From contig NZ_CP136336.1 in NCBI RefSeq assembly GCF_032681285.1, positions 3,025,001 to 3,089,000 of the forward strand: a stretch of 64,000 nucleotides of DNA. The letters are read 5' to 3'. Shown in pieces: positions 52,672-61,942 of this stretch. The translations under genes were made by a program, and so were the position numbers. Positions within the stretch are counted from its first letter, which is position 1, and each line of letters starts with the position of its first letter. A model generated the notes under the pieces. It saw nothing but the letters and a program-made list of their open reading frames with translations. It was not told the origin of the DNA and ran no database searches. Source of the stretch: Piscinibacter gummiphilus (GTDB lineage: Bacteria; Pseudomonadota; Gammaproteobacteria; Burkholderiales; Burkholderiaceae_C).

Positions 52672-55600
52672 GAGAACTGTTCCAGCTCGGGCAGCCTGAA
52701 CGGGTTGCGCACGCTGCTGGTCGTCACGAGGAACTGCGCCCTGCGGCCGTCGACGTTGAACGTCGCCTTCCACCGCTCGGGCCCACCCGCCGGCTCGATC
52801 TGCTGCTTGTCGAAGATCTTGAAGAGCGCCCACGGCCCGTCGGTCACGAGGCCCGAGGCGCCGCTCGCCGTGACCGGCGTGATCTGCACCCGCACCTGCG
52901 AGCTGCCGCGCGGGCCGGGCCACTGCACGGTGGCCGGGATCTGCGGGCCGTGCGCGTACTTCACGAGCTGGCCGTCGACGTCGAGGATGAACTGCGTGAT
53001 GGTCGCGTCCATCTCGATCGGCTTGAAGTCGAGCCGCACGCTGATCTGGTTGCCGCCGCCGCGAAAGAAGGTCTCGCGGATCATCGCGGCGTGCTGGAAC
53101 TGCAGCAGCGTCGAGCTGTCGGTGCCCATGCTCGCGCCGTCGACGCTCTTGAACTTCCACGGCTTGGTGGAGGTGTCGACGAAGCTGACGAGGTTCTTCT
53201 GGAAGAAGGTGTCGAAGAGCCCGCCCGGTGCGAAGAGCCGCGCGAAGTCTTCCGGCGTCGCATCGCGCTGGCTGCTGCGCGCGAACGGGTAGCGCCCCGC
53301 CACCGCCTGCCGGCAGAACTCGCCGATCTCGGTGTTGATCGCCTGGCCGAGGTTGCTGCGGGTGATCTCCAAGGCGGCAGACGTGCCGCTCACCGACAAG
53401 GTGTTGAGCAGCGAGCGCACGGGCTCGGGCAGGCGCGAGGCCTCGGCCTTCACCTTGTTGGGCACTTCGGACGGCGGTGGCACGTTGCCGCCCTTCACCG
53501 CCGTGTCGGCCGCGATCAGGAGCGTGTAGACCTCGTTGATGAGCGCGATGGTGCCGTCCACCGGCGCCGGCAGCTTTCCGTCGGGCGAGCTCACCATCTG
53601 GCGCAGGCCGATGAAGCGGTCGTCGACGATGCTCTCGATCGCCTGCCCCGGCTCGACCGGCTGGATGCCGCCGCGATTCCCGAGCAGGCGCATCAGGTCG
53701 TCCCGCGATTTCTGCAGCGCATCGCGGGCCTTGGCCTCCACCGTCCCGACCACGTCCTTGCCCTGGCGCAACGTGGTCTCGCGCGACATCGCTTTCAGGA
53801 GCGGCACCAGCGGGTTGTCGGGCGCCGACAGCACGCGCGCCATCTGCACCGCCTGCGCGAGGTTGGAGGTCTTCACCATCTTGATGTCGGCGATGAACTC
53901 TTCCCAGGTCTTGGCGTATTCGGTGAGGTAGAGGCGGCGCACCTCGTCGTTGAGCTGGAGCTTGATGTCCATGTTCTTCAACGCATCCTGGCGCTTGCTG
54001 TCGGTCACGCCCAGCACCCAGCTTTCTTCGTCGGCGAGCTGGCCAGACACCCGCTCCACCTCGCGCTGGAAGCCCTTGTGGTAGCCGTCGTGCGTGAAGA
54101 AGCCCGGCACGCCCTTGGTCAGCGGCTGGCCGCTGCCGCGCGTGAACACGAGCGGCGCGCCGGGGCCGGCCTTGCTCACGACGGTGAAGTCGGGGAACTC
54201 CGCGCCCAGGCCCTGCCGCTTCATGCGGCGGTAGATGCGCTCGGTGAGCGGCGTGGCCACGAGCCGCGCGCGGGTCTGCGCCACGAGATTCTTGTCTTCG
54301 GGCAACGGCGAGACGACCGCGCCTTCGGCCAGCAGTGCATCGAGGTGCGATTCGAGCGCGGCACGCTGCTCGGTGGTCACCGAACGAGGCAGCGTCAGCT
54401 CCCATTCGGCGGTGACGTAGAGCTTGAGCGCCTTGGGGTCGAAGCGCTCGGGGTCGTACAACATGATGTACGCCTTCAGCGCCTCGTACTGCGGTTCGGG
54501 GTTGTCGTTGCCGGTCTTGAGCTGCTCTTCGATGCCGAGCGCGATGCGCGGCAGCACGGCGTCGATCAGCATGCGGCGGTAGGCCTGCTGCGAGGCGGCG
54601 TCGAGCTTCTTGCCCTGATAGAGGCCGAAACCCAATGACCACGGCACCGAGTCGCCGATGCTCGCGCGCGCCAGGTCGCGCGTGGCTTCGAGCGCCGGCA
54701 GCAGCACCAGTACGTCGGGCGAGTTGCGATTGGGCGTGGCCTGCACGAGCTTCTTCACCTCTTCGGCGGCCAGGCCGACCTTGTCGACGTAGCGCTGGTT
54801 GCCGAAGTAGCTGATGCCCCACGCGGTGACGACGGCCGCGCTCACGAGGCCGATGGCCACATAGGCGCCAAGCGCGAGGAAGCCGCGGCGGCGTTCCCAC
54901 TTGAGGTCGGTGCCGGCGAGCCCGCTCTCGGAGAACACCACCTCCTTCAGCAGGCGCTGGAGGAAGTAGCTCTTGCCGCTCGACTGGTTGGGCGGCACGA
55001 CGGTGCGCTCGAGGCGATACGTGCGCGCGATGCGGCCCAGCATGCGGTCGATCGGCGTGCCTTCCTGCGTGCCGCTCACGAAGTACACGCCGCGCAGCAG
55101 CGGGTGGGCTTCGAACTGCGAGGGCGAGAAGACCTGCTCCAGGTAATCCCTCAGCAAGCCTTTGAGGGCCTCGAACTGCTGCGGGAAGGCGTAGATGCGC
55201 GCACGGCGGCCGGCGTCGCGCTCCAGTTGCAGCTTGCCGATGAGGCCATCGGTCAAACGCTTTTCCAGCGCATCGAACTCGGCGCTGAACGCCGACAGAT
55301 CCGTGCGCTGCTGCTTGTCGAGCTTGAACGTGAAGCCCCACGGCGCGGCACGCGTGTCCTTGTCGACGTCACCGAGCGTCTCCATGAAGCCCGACAGCAG
55401 GTCGGTCTTGGTGACGAGCAGGTAGATCGGGAAGCGCATGCCCAGGTGCTGGTGCAGCTCCTGCAGGCGGGCCCGCACGGTGGCGGCGTGCAGCTGGCGC
55501 TCGGCGGCGCTTTGCGTGAGCAGGTCCGTCACCGAGACGGTGACGAGCACGCCGTTGAGCGGCTGGCGCGGGCGGCTGCGTTTGAGCAGGTCGAGGAAGC

Positions 55601-56249
55601 CTGCCCAGGCCTTCGCGTCGGTGTCCTTGTGGCTGTCTTGGGTGGTGTAGCGGCCGGCGGTGTCGATCAGCACGGCCTGGTCGGTGAACCACCAGTCGCA
55701 GTTGCGGGTGCCGCCCACGCCCTTGATGGAATGTTCGCCCGAGGTCGCCGCCAGCGGGAAGTTGAGCCCCGAGTTGACGAGCGCCGTGGTCTTGCCCGAG
55801 CCGGGCGCGCCGATGATCACGTACCAGGGCAGCTCGTACAGGTACCGCTTGCCCACGCGCGAGGAGAGCCCGCTCCACAGGCCCGAGATGCCGCCCTGCG
55901 GCTGTTCGAACTTGGCGGTCTTGAGCGTCTGCAGCGCCTTGGTGAAGCGCTCGTTGAGCGTCTTCAGCTCGGCATCGCCCGCGCTTTCGGTCGCGGCCGG
56001 CGCGAGCAACTGGTTGACCACCTTGTCGTTCCTCTTGCGCGACGCGACGAGCTTCCACACCTGGCGCAGCACGATCAGCAGCACGATCAGGCCGATGAAG
56101 ACGAGCCGCGCGGTCGTGCTTTCGAGCGGCCGCCAGTTGCCGATGGCCACCAGCGGGCCCACGATCCAGATGACGAGCGACAGGGCCAGCAGGCCCAGCA
56201 CCAGCAAGACCCAGGGGTTGAAGATGATGCCGAGGATCTTCTTGATCAT
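52653..56249 (-). CDS. tssM: T6SS membrane-complex protein TssM (IcmF)
   Basis: 1198 residues, full length. Two N-terminal transmembrane helices (about 12-36 and 48-62), a cytoplasmic GTPase-like domain with intact Walker A GAPGSGKT (147-154, Lys153) and TAGRY, and a third helix near 450 (GFLALGAYVAIGLVSAAVVT). The large periplasmic part ends in the DUF1215/IcmF C-terminal region (GPRGSSQVRVQITPVT). It forms the trans-envelope channel with TssJ and TssL. Its start overlaps tssL by four bases. Confidence 0.96.
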   Translation of the reverse strand: MIKKILGIIFNPWVLLVLGLLALSLVIWIVGPLVAIGNWRPLESTTARLVFIGLIVLLIVLRQVWKLVASRKRNDKVVNQLLAPAATESAGDAELKTLNERFTKALQTLKTAKFEQPQGGISGLWSGLSSRVGKRYLYELPWYVIIGAPGSGKTTALVNSGLNFPLAATSGEHSIKGVGGTRNCDWWFTDQAVLIDTAGRYTTQDSHKDTDAKAWAGFLDLLKRSRPRQPLNGVLVTVSVTDLLTQSAAERQLHAATVRARLQELHQHLGMRFPIYLLVTKTDLLSGFMETLGDVDKDTRAAPWGFTFKLDKQQRTDLSAFSAEFDALEKRLTDGLIGKLQLERDAGRRARIYAFPQQFEALKGLLRDYLEQVFSPSQFEAHPLLRGVYFVSGTQEGTPIDRMLGRIARTYRLERTVVPPNQSSGKSYFLQRLLKEVVFSESGLAGTDLKWERRRGFLALGAYVAIGLVSAAVVTAWGISYFGNQRYVDKVGLAAEEVKKLVQATPNRNSPDVLVLLPALEATRDLARASIGDSVPWSLGFGLYQGKKLDAASQQAYRRMLIDAVLPRIALGIEEQLKTGNDNPEPQYEALKAYIMLYDPERFDPKALKLYVTAEWELTLPRSVTTEQRAALESHLDALLAEGAVVSPLPEDKNLVAQTRARLVATPLTERIYRRMKRQGLGAEFPDFTVVSKAGPGAPLVFTRGSGQPLTKGVPGFFTHDGYHKGFQREVERVSGQLADEESWVLGVTDSKRQDALKNMDIKLQLNDEVRRLYLTEYAKTWEEFIADIKMVKTSNLAQAVQMARVLSAPDNPLVPLLKAMSRETTLRQGKDVVGTVEAKARDALQKSRDDLMRLLGNRGGIQPVEPGQAIESIVDDRFIGLRQMVSSPDGKLPAPVDGTIALINEVYTLLIAADTAVKGGNVPPPSEVPNKVKAEASRLPEPVRSLLNTLSVSGTSAALEITRSNLGQAINTEIGEFCRQAVAGRYPFARSSQRDATPEDFARLFAPGGLFDTFFQKNLVSFVDTSTKPWKFKSVDGASMGTDSSTLLQFQHAAMIRETFFRGGGNQISVRLDFKPIEMDATITQFILDVDGQLVKYAHGPQIPATVQWPGPRGSSQVRVQITPVTASGASGLVTDGPWALFKIFDKQQIEPAGGPERWKATFNVDGRRAQFLVTTSSVRNPFRLPELEQFSCPGRL

Positions 56250-57565
56250 GATCCGGCTCCGCGCGTCACGAACAAGGTGATCTCCACTCGGCGGTTGAGG
56301 GCCCGGTTGGCGGGCGTGTCGTTGGTGGCCACGGGCTCGCCATCGGCGCGGCCTTCGGCGCGCACACGGTCGGCGGGCAGGCCGTTGCCGACGAGGATCT
56401 CGCGCACGGTCTTGGCCCGCTCCTCTGACAGGTGCCAGTTCGACGGGAAGCTCGCGGTGCGGATGCGCACGTTGTCGGTGTGGCCGGTGACCACCACCGC
56501 ACCCGGCACCTGCTTCAAGGCTTCGGCGATGCGCTTCATCAGCGCTTCGCGGTCGGCCGTGAGCGAAGCGCTGGCCGGTGCGAAGAGCCCGTCGCCGCGG
56601 ATGGTGACCACCGAGCGATCGACCTCGTCACGCACCTGCACCTGCTCGCCCTTGATGTCGGCCACGAGGAATTGCGCCAGGCGCGGCTTGGGCGCCGGCA
56701 GCTTGACGGGCGGCTGCGGCGGGTTGAGCCTCAGCTCCTGGATGCGGCCAAACACCGGGTCGGACTCACCGCTCAGCTTGAACGCGAGCAGGCTGTAGAT
56801 GGCCACCAGCAGCAGCGCCACCACGGCGGCCGTGACCCACAGCGGCAGCCAGGTGAGCATGCTGCGCTTGCTGGGCTTCACGCCTTCCCAGTTCTGCGCG
56901 AGCGCGGGCGCATAGGCGCCCCGCTCCTTCTGCAGGATCTGCGCAAGCCGCTCGCGCACCGCTTCGAGCTGCGCCTTGCCACCATCGAGCACGCGATAGC
57001 GGCCTTCGAAGCCGAGCGAAAGCACGGCGTAGATGAGCTCGAGAAGATCGCGGTTGGCAGCGGGGTTCTCGGCCAGCTTGGCCATCAGCTGGAAGACCTT
57101 CTCGCCGCCGCCCGTCTCGTTGTGGAACATCGCGAGCAGGCTGTGCCGGCCCCACTGACCTGAGGCGCCCCAGGGCATGGTGGCTGCCACTTCATCGAGC
57201 AGCGTGCACAGGATGTAGCGCGCGGCCAGCACCCGCTCGGGCGCGATGCCTTTGGCGCGGGCGGCCGCCTCGAATTCGCGCACACCCTGCGCCATCGACT
57301 CGCGCAGCGCGGCCGGGTCGGCGAGGTGGGTGGTTGCGCGCACCTGCGGCACGAGCGCGAGCAGCGGGTTGGCAAGGGCGACGAGCGGGTTCAGGCCACT
57401 CTCGGGCGTGCCGATGTCGGCGGCGACGTCAGCGCCCGACGCGCCCATGCGCGGCATGGCCGCCGCGGGCGCCGGGGCCGCGGCGCGCCCGCCGGGCGTG
57501 GGCATGATGAACGTGCGGCCGGTGTCGATGTCGGCGAACGGGTCGTCCGGTGTCGGGTTGCTCAT
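56246..57565 (-). CDS. tssL: T6SS membrane protein TssL (DotU/IcmH) with OmpA-like extension
   Basis: 439 residues. An N-terminal Pro/Ala region is followed by the DotU domain (about 60-235: NPLLALVPQVR, AARYILCTLLDEVAATMPWG, LLELIYAVLSLGFEGRYRV). One transmembrane helix (about 240-262, LWVTAAVVALLLVAIYSLLA) follows. A periplasmic OmpA-type domain (about 320-439: VVVTGHTDNVRI, LSEERAKTVREILVG, GRADGEPVATNDTPANRALN) should bind peptidoglycan, as in evolved TssL. It anchors TssM. tssK starts upstream with a 41-base gap. Confidence 0.96.
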   Translation of the reverse strand: MSNPTPDDPFADIDTGRTFIMPTPGGRAAAPAPAAAMPRMGASGADVAADIGTPESGLNPLVALANPLLALVPQVRATTHLADPAALRESMAQGVREFEAAARAKGIAPERVLAARYILCTLLDEVAATMPWGASGQWGRHSLLAMFHNETGGGEKVFQLMAKLAENPAANRDLLELIYAVLSLGFEGRYRVLDGGKAQLEAVRERLAQILQKERGAYAPALAQNWEGVKPSKRSMLTWLPLWVTAAVVALLLVAIYSLLAFKLSGESDPVFGRIQELRLNPPQPPVKLPAPKPRLAQFLVADIKGEQVQVRDEVDRSVVTIRGDGLFAPASASLTADREALMKRIAEALKQVPGAVVVTGHTDNVRIRTASFPSNWHLSEERAKTVREILVGNGLPADRVRAEGRADGEPVATNDTPANRALNRRVEITLFVTRGAGS

Positions 57566-57606
57566 CGCAGGCTTTTGTGTCGGTTTGTGGTGTCAGGAGA
57601 GCAGCA

Positions 57607-58938
57607 CTACTTGCGGATGGCCCACAGCTCCAGTTCGAGCCCGGGGAAGTCACCCGCGGTGTGCATCGCGAAGCTGCCGTTCTGCTCGATCGGCTTCCAC
57701 AGCTCGCCACCGCGGTCGAGTTCGAAGTAGAAGTAGCCCGCGTGGAAGGGCAGCTGGCGCGGGGCCACCGGCAGCGCACGCAGGCCGATGCCGGGCAGCT
57801 GCAGGTTCACGAGGTCGCGGATCTTCTCGGGCGGGCCGATCTTGGTCTGTGCCGGGAAGCGCTGGCGCAGCTGCTCGCCGGGCAGTTGCGCGTTGACGGC
57901 GAGCACGAAGGTCGCGCCGCGGGCCAGCTCCAGGTCGTTGACCACCGCGGTGCGCACGCCATGCTTGCGGTCGACGAGGTCGATCTGCAGCGCGTTCTGC
58001 TCCAGCACTGCGGTGAGCATGCCGCGCAGCGCGTCGAACACCGGCGTGAAGGTGCGTGCGAGGTCGTCGTGCCGGTACGGCGGGAATTCGGGCGGGCGCC
58101 GGGCGCTGCTGGAGAGGGTGGCCAGGTCGCCGGCCAGGCGCAGGCAGTCGCCATGCAGCTCGCGCGGGTGCGCGACCGGCGTGGCCGCGTGCTGGCTGAA
58201 GATGGGCTCATTGCGGTTGAGCGTCTGCAGCATCAGGAAATCGGCCATTTCCGAGACGCCGTGGCTGAGCTGGCCCATGCGGCCGGCGAGCTGCTGCGCA
58301 CGTTGGAGGATCAACCCGTGCAGCAGCGAAGCGGTGGCCGAGAGCTGCGCGGTGGCATCGATGGCCACCTGCGGCGCGATGTAGTTGCGCTCCAGCGTGA
58401 CTTGCCCATCGCTGCGGCGCTCGGCCACGAAGGCCACCCCGAGCAGCGCGTAGGCTTCGCCTGCCTCCTTGGCGCGCACGAGGCGCAGGCGCAGCCGGCC
58501 GGTCTGGATGGTCGTGGGTTCGTCGGACGCGTCGGTGTTGTCGCGCACCTCTTCTTCGATGGCGGTGAAGCGGGCCAGTTCGCCATCGCCCGTGCCGAAA
58601 TCCACCTCGTTCAAGCCCTCGCGTTGCAGCGGCAGCGCGAGGTAGATCAACTCGCCCTTCACATCGGGCGGGATTTCGAGCGGCGCGGGCAGTGGGTCAA
58701 GCTGCGGCATGGCGAAGGGCGTGCCGTCGGGCAGCATGCCGCTCGCCCGGGTGAGGCCCACCTTGCCGAGCGCGAGCAGGCCTTCGTCGATCTCCAGGTC
58801 GGCAAAGCCCCACGCGAACGGCGAGACGCAGCGCGCACGCGCGTCGACCAGCCGTTCGAGGTAGCGGGTTTCCTGCTGGAAATGATGGGGCTGCAGGAAC
58901 ATGCCCGAGGACCACACGACTTTGGCGCGCCAGCTCAT
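57607..58938 (-). CDS. tssK: T6SS baseplate protein TssK
   Basis: 443 residues, canonical: KVVWSSGMFLQPHHFQQETRYLE at the start (in parts), EGLNEVDFGTGDGELARFTA, and the end YFYFELDRGGELWKPIEQNG. TssK is the trimeric connector between baseplate wedges and the TssJLM membrane complex and is related to phage receptor-binding proteins. It follows tssJ by 33 bases. Confidence 0.96.
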   Translation of the reverse strand: MSWRAKVVWSSGMFLQPHHFQQETRYLERLVDARARCVSPFAWGFADLEIDEGLLALGKVGLTRASGMLPDGTPFAMPQLDPLPAPLEIPPDVKGELIYLALPLQREGLNEVDFGTGDGELARFTAIEEEVRDNTDASDEPTTIQTGRLRLRLVRAKEAGEAYALLGVAFVAERRSDGQVTLERNYIAPQVAIDATAQLSATASLLHGLILQRAQQLAGRMGQLSHGVSEMADFLMLQTLNRNEPIFSQHAATPVAHPRELHGDCLRLAGDLATLSSSARRPPEFPPYRHDDLARTFTPVFDALRGMLTAVLEQNALQIDLVDRKHGVRTAVVNDLELARGATFVLAVNAQLPGEQLRQRFPAQTKIGPPEKIRDLVNLQLPGIGLRALPVAPRQLPFHAGYFYFELDRGGELWKPIEQNGSFAMHTAGDFPGLELELWAIRK

Positions 58939-58971
58939 GGGTTGTGTCTTCTGAAGATGAGGATGTCTTGC

Positions 58972-59469
58972 TTACTTCGGTGACGTGCGCTTGGCCTGGA
59001 TGACGATGCCGTCGAGGCCGATCTCGAGCACGTTCTTCTTGCCGGCCACCACCGGCACCACGGCACGCCAGCGCGCACGCTCCAGCTCGCGGAAGGCGGC
59101 CATCACGCCGATGAACTTGGTGTCGGGCGAGAGCGGCTTGTTGATGGGCTTGGTGTCGCCCGGGCGCAGCACGAATTCTTCGCGGCTCACGAACTCGGCG
59201 GCCAGCACCGCCTGGTCTTTCTCGAACAGCGACACGAAATCGGCCTGCTCGAAAAGCGTGGGCGCCTTCAGCTCGAAGACCCGCACCACCACCGGTGACG
59301 GGCGGCGCCGCGCATCGGGGTTGACCTGGGCCGACGCCACCACCGTCGTGCTCAGCGTGGCCGGGCCGCTGCTGAACATCCCGCAGCCGGGCAAGGCCAC
59401 CGCGGCCGCGGCACCGGTGGCCGAAAGCAGCCAGCGGCGGCGGTCTTGGAGAAGAGACAGGTGGGTCAT
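58972..59469 (-). CDS. tssJ: T6SS outer-membrane lipoprotein TssJ
   Basis: 165 residues from ATG 59469. Signal with twin-Arg-like start (QDRRRWLLS) and lipobox LPGC (Cys29). The mature part is the TssJ beta-sandwich: NPDARRRPSPVVVRVFELK, APTLFEQADFVSLFEKDQ and IGVMAAFRELERARWRAVV. It tethers the periplasmic end of TssM to the outer membrane. First gene of the tssJ-K-L-M-tagF-kinase operon, with a box promoter 70 bases upstream. The run of Arg before the hydrophobic stretch (RRRWLLS) resembles a Tat signal but Sec is normal for TssJ. Confidence 0.93.
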   Translation of the reverse strand: MTHLSLLQDRRRWLLSATGAAAAVALPGCGMFSSGPATLSTTVVASAQVNPDARRRPSPVVVRVFELKAPTLFEQADFVSLFEKDQAVLAAEFVSREEFVLRPGDTKPINKPLSPDTKFIGVMAAFRELERARWRAVVPVVAGKKNVLEIGLDGIVIQAKRTSPK

Positions 59470-59542
59470 GTGCGAGCTTCGAGTTCGTCGATCGTTCGTC
59501 GGAAAGACAGGGGCGCGCGTGGCTCCCCCGAGAGTCGACCGC

Positions 59543-59584
59543 AGAATACCGGCAGCGCCCGGGCGCACCGCGTGACGAAGGTCA
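59543..59584 (-). promoter_or_regulatory. TGAC-box promoter of tssJ operon (minus strand)
   Basis: On the minus strand TGACCTTCGTCA (59584-59573) with -10-like TATTCT at 59548-59543. The box is a near-palindrome, and the same spacing rule applies as on the plus strand. This is one of the clearest members. Confidence 0.6.
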
Positions 59585-59608
59585 TCCGGCCTGGCGCCAG
59601 GGCCCGGT

Positions 59609-59650
59609 TGACGAAGGTCAGTTGGACCGCCGCCACGCAAGGCCTAGGCT
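59609..59650 (+). promoter_or_regulatory. TGAC-box promoter of mltA
   Basis: TGACGAAGGTCA (59609-59620, perfect TGAC-N4-GTCA dyad) with -10-like TAGGCT at 59645-59650. The predicted start near 59657 abuts the mltA ATG at 59658, so the mRNA would be practically leaderless. It is back to back with the tssJ promoter box at 59573. Confidence 0.5.
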
Positions 59651-59657
59651 TCTCACC

Positions 59658-61391
59658 ATGAATCGCTCGCTGACCTGTGCCGCCGCCCTGGGCCTGACGC
59701 TCGCCGTCGTGGCCGGCCTTGTCGGCTGCTCGTCCAGCAAGCCACCGCCCGCCCCCACCGCCCCGCAGCCCGTGGCCTCGCCCTCGCCCGCCCTGACGAA
59801 CACGCCGCCTGCGCGCCCGCCCACCGGCGCGGCCAAGGCCGGCCCCAAGGGCCCGAGCGAGGTGCGCACGCGCAATGCGATGTTCAAGCTCGCCAGCTAC
59901 GAAGAGCTGCCCGGCTGGCAGGACGACGACATGCGCGCCAGCTGGAGCGCGTTCCGCAACTCCTGCGACGTGCTGCAAAAGCGCGACGACTGGCGCGAGA
60001 TCTGCACCTCGGCCAGGACCGTGCCCCCCACCACCCGCGCGATGCGCAGCTTCTTCGAGAGCCGCTTCACGCTGTTGCGCATCCTGCACACCGATGCGCG
60101 TGGCGATGGCGACGTGACCGGCTATTTCGAGCCCCTGCTCGAAGGCCAGATGCAACGCGATGGCGAGTTCAGCACGCCGGTGCTGGGCGTGCCGCGCGAC
60201 CTCTACACGATGGACTGGTCACGCGTGCCCAAGGCGCAGCGCCGCTCGGTCGTGCGCGTGAGGGCGGACGGCAACCTGCTCTTCCCCGCCCAGCCGGGCG
60301 ACGCCGCCACTTATGCGATGGACCTGCGCCGCTTCGAGCTCGACGACCGCGACCGCCGCCTGCGCGTGCGCTTGGTCGGCAAGGCCGGTGCCGCCGACGC
60401 ACGCGTCGAGCCCTACTACACCCGCGCCGAACTCGAAGCGCTCGGCCTGCCGCAGGGCATCGACGCGCCGGTGGTGGTGTGGGTGAATGACCCGCTCGCG
60501 CTCTACGCGATGCAGGTGCAGGGCTCCGGCCGTGTGCGCATGCCCGATGGGCAGATCATGCGGCTGCAATACGCCGAGCAGAACGGCCACCCGTTCAAGC
60601 CGCTGCGCGTGGTGCCAAAGCAAAAAATGCGCATCGCCACCCGCGGCATCGGCGGCACTGAGGGCCCCGAGCAGCCCGACAGCTTCGTGATCGAGGGCGA
60701 CACCGCCGAAGTATCAGCCGACGACGCGCCCGTGCTGACCCGCGGCATGTCGGTGAGCAAACCCGCCCAGGGTGGCAGCACGACGACTGCTGGCAACAGC
60801 GCCGCCAAAGACGACCCGCTCGTCGACGAACTGCTGAAGGGTGCGCGCAAGTCGCCCAGCGCCCCCGCGAAGCGCCCTGCCCCGGCCGCGATGCCGGCCA
60901 AACCCGCCAATCCCGCCCAAGGCTCCGTGGCCGGCCGCCTGTCGGCCGACCCGAGCTTCGTCTTCTTCAAGAGCGTGGCCGACCGGCCCGCGAGCGAAGG
61001 CCCGCAAGGCGCGCTCGGCGTGCCGCTCACGCCAGGCCGCTCGGTCGCCGTCGACCCCCGCGTCACCCCGCTCGGCTACCCCGTCTACCTGAGTGCGCCG
61101 GCCCCCAAGGGCTCGGCCATCTCAATGCAGCGCCTGGTGTTCGCGCAAGACACCGGCGGCGCCATACGCGGTGCAGTGCGGGCCGACTACTTCTGGGGAT
61201 TCGGCAGTGAGGCCGGCCAGATGGCCCGCTCCACCAAGCACCGCGGGCAGATGTGGGTGATGTTGCCCACCGCCGAGGCCAACCGTCTCGCCACCAGCAA
61301 GCTCGTGACACGCGGCGTGTCAGCCGGCCCTGCCCTCAGCGACAACTCGTGCCTGGTGCCCGACGGCGAGTTCTGCGCCGAGGTGGATTGA
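59658..61391 (+). CDS. mltA: Membrane-bound lytic murein transglycosylase A
   Basis: 577 residues. Lipoprotein signal with lipobox LVGC (Cys24), then MltA domain (VTGYFEPLLEGQMQRDGEFS, PVVVWVNDPLALYAMQVQGS) and the C-terminal 3D domain with the catalytic Asp498 in AQDTGGAIRG. About 80 low-complexity residues (around 350-430, rich in Ala, Pro, Lys) split the usual order, making it longer than E. coli MltA (about 365). MltA cuts glycan strands forming anhydromuramyl ends and is tied to the outer membrane. It is divergent from tssJ and shares its box-containing intergenic region, so local wall opening for the T6SS is a reasonable hypothesis. Confidence 0.92.
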   Translation: MNRSLTCAAALGLTLAVVAGLVGCSSSKPPPAPTAPQPVASPSPALTNTPPARPPTGAAKAGPKGPSEVRTRNAMFKLASYEELPGWQDDDMRASWSAFRNSCDVLQKRDDWREICTSARTVPPTTRAMRSFFESRFTLLRILHTDARGDGDVTGYFEPLLEGQMQRDGEFSTPVLGVPRDLYTMDWSRVPKAQRRSVVRVRADGNLLFPAQPGDAATYAMDLRRFELDDRDRRLRVRLVGKAGAADARVEPYYTRAELEALGLPQGIDAPVVVWVNDPLALYAMQVQGSGRVRMPDGQIMRLQYAEQNGHPFKPLRVVPKQKMRIATRGIGGTEGPEQPDSFVIEGDTAEVSADDAPVLTRGMSVSKPAQGGSTTTAGNSAAKDDPLVDELLKGARKSPSAPAKRPAPAAMPAKPANPAQGSVAGRLSADPSFVFFKSVADRPASEGPQGALGVPLTPGRSVAVDPRVTPLGYPVYLSAPAPKGSAISMQRLVFAQDTGGAIRGAVRADYFWGFGSEAGQMARSTKHRGQMWVMLPTAEANRLATSKLVTRGVSAGPALSDNSCLVPDGEFCAEVD

Positions 61392-61402
61392 GGGCGCGCG
61401 CC

Positions 61403-61834
61403 TCACAGCACATGCCACTGCGCAAGCGTGCCGAAGGCATGCAGCGCCCCCATGGCTCCGCACAGGGCGGACGACACCCACCAGAAGGTATCCGAGTTGC
61501 CGGCGAACATGGGCTTGAGCAGGGGAAACGCCAGGGCCCGGCCGAGGTAGATGCCCGAGATGAGCACCAACGCGAGCTTCGTCAGGGGAAGCGCGCCGAT
61601 GACGCCCGCCCCCGACAACGCGTAGGCCGACCAGCCGAAGAGCATGACGGCGATCGTCAGCGTGACGAGTGCGGGCTGCAGCTTCCTCGCCTCCACCGCC
61701 CGGGCGATGCGCTCGCCAGCGCCCATGACGCGATAGGCCGGAGCACCGAGAACGATGCAGGCGAGGTGGGCGAGCGCGGCTGCGGCGCTGAGCGCGGCGC
61801 CGGCGATGAGGGCTTGGGAGCCGAGGTTGGACAT
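61403..61834 (-). CDS. Four-helix integral membrane protein
   Basis: 143 residues, four hydrophobic segments (about 8-30, 53-74, 79-100, 117-136). Similar in layout to small DUF-type inner-membrane proteins; I do not identify the family. It converges on mltA with only 11 bases between stops. Confidence 0.7.
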   Translation of the reverse strand: MSNLGSQALIAGAALSAAAALAHLACIVLGAPAYRVMGAGERIARAVEARKLQPALVTLTIAVMLFGWSAYALSGAGVIGALPLTKLALVLISGIYLGRALAFPLLKPMFAGNSDTFWWVSSALCGAMGALHAFGTLAQWHVL

Positions 61835-61942
61835 GGTCTTGGGGTGAGCGCTGAGGAGAACGCCGCGGGCGGGAGTGTGCGCCGTCGTCCCCTGGCCGCA
61901 AGAGGCCCGAGTATGGGGCTCGCGCTCGATCGCGTGGGCGGT

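Noticed and set aside
52672..55341. Long upstream extension of the tagF frame opposite tssM
   Set aside because: Composition is Arg/His/Ala-rich and it lies wholly within tssM. The conserved TagF N-terminus is at 52671.
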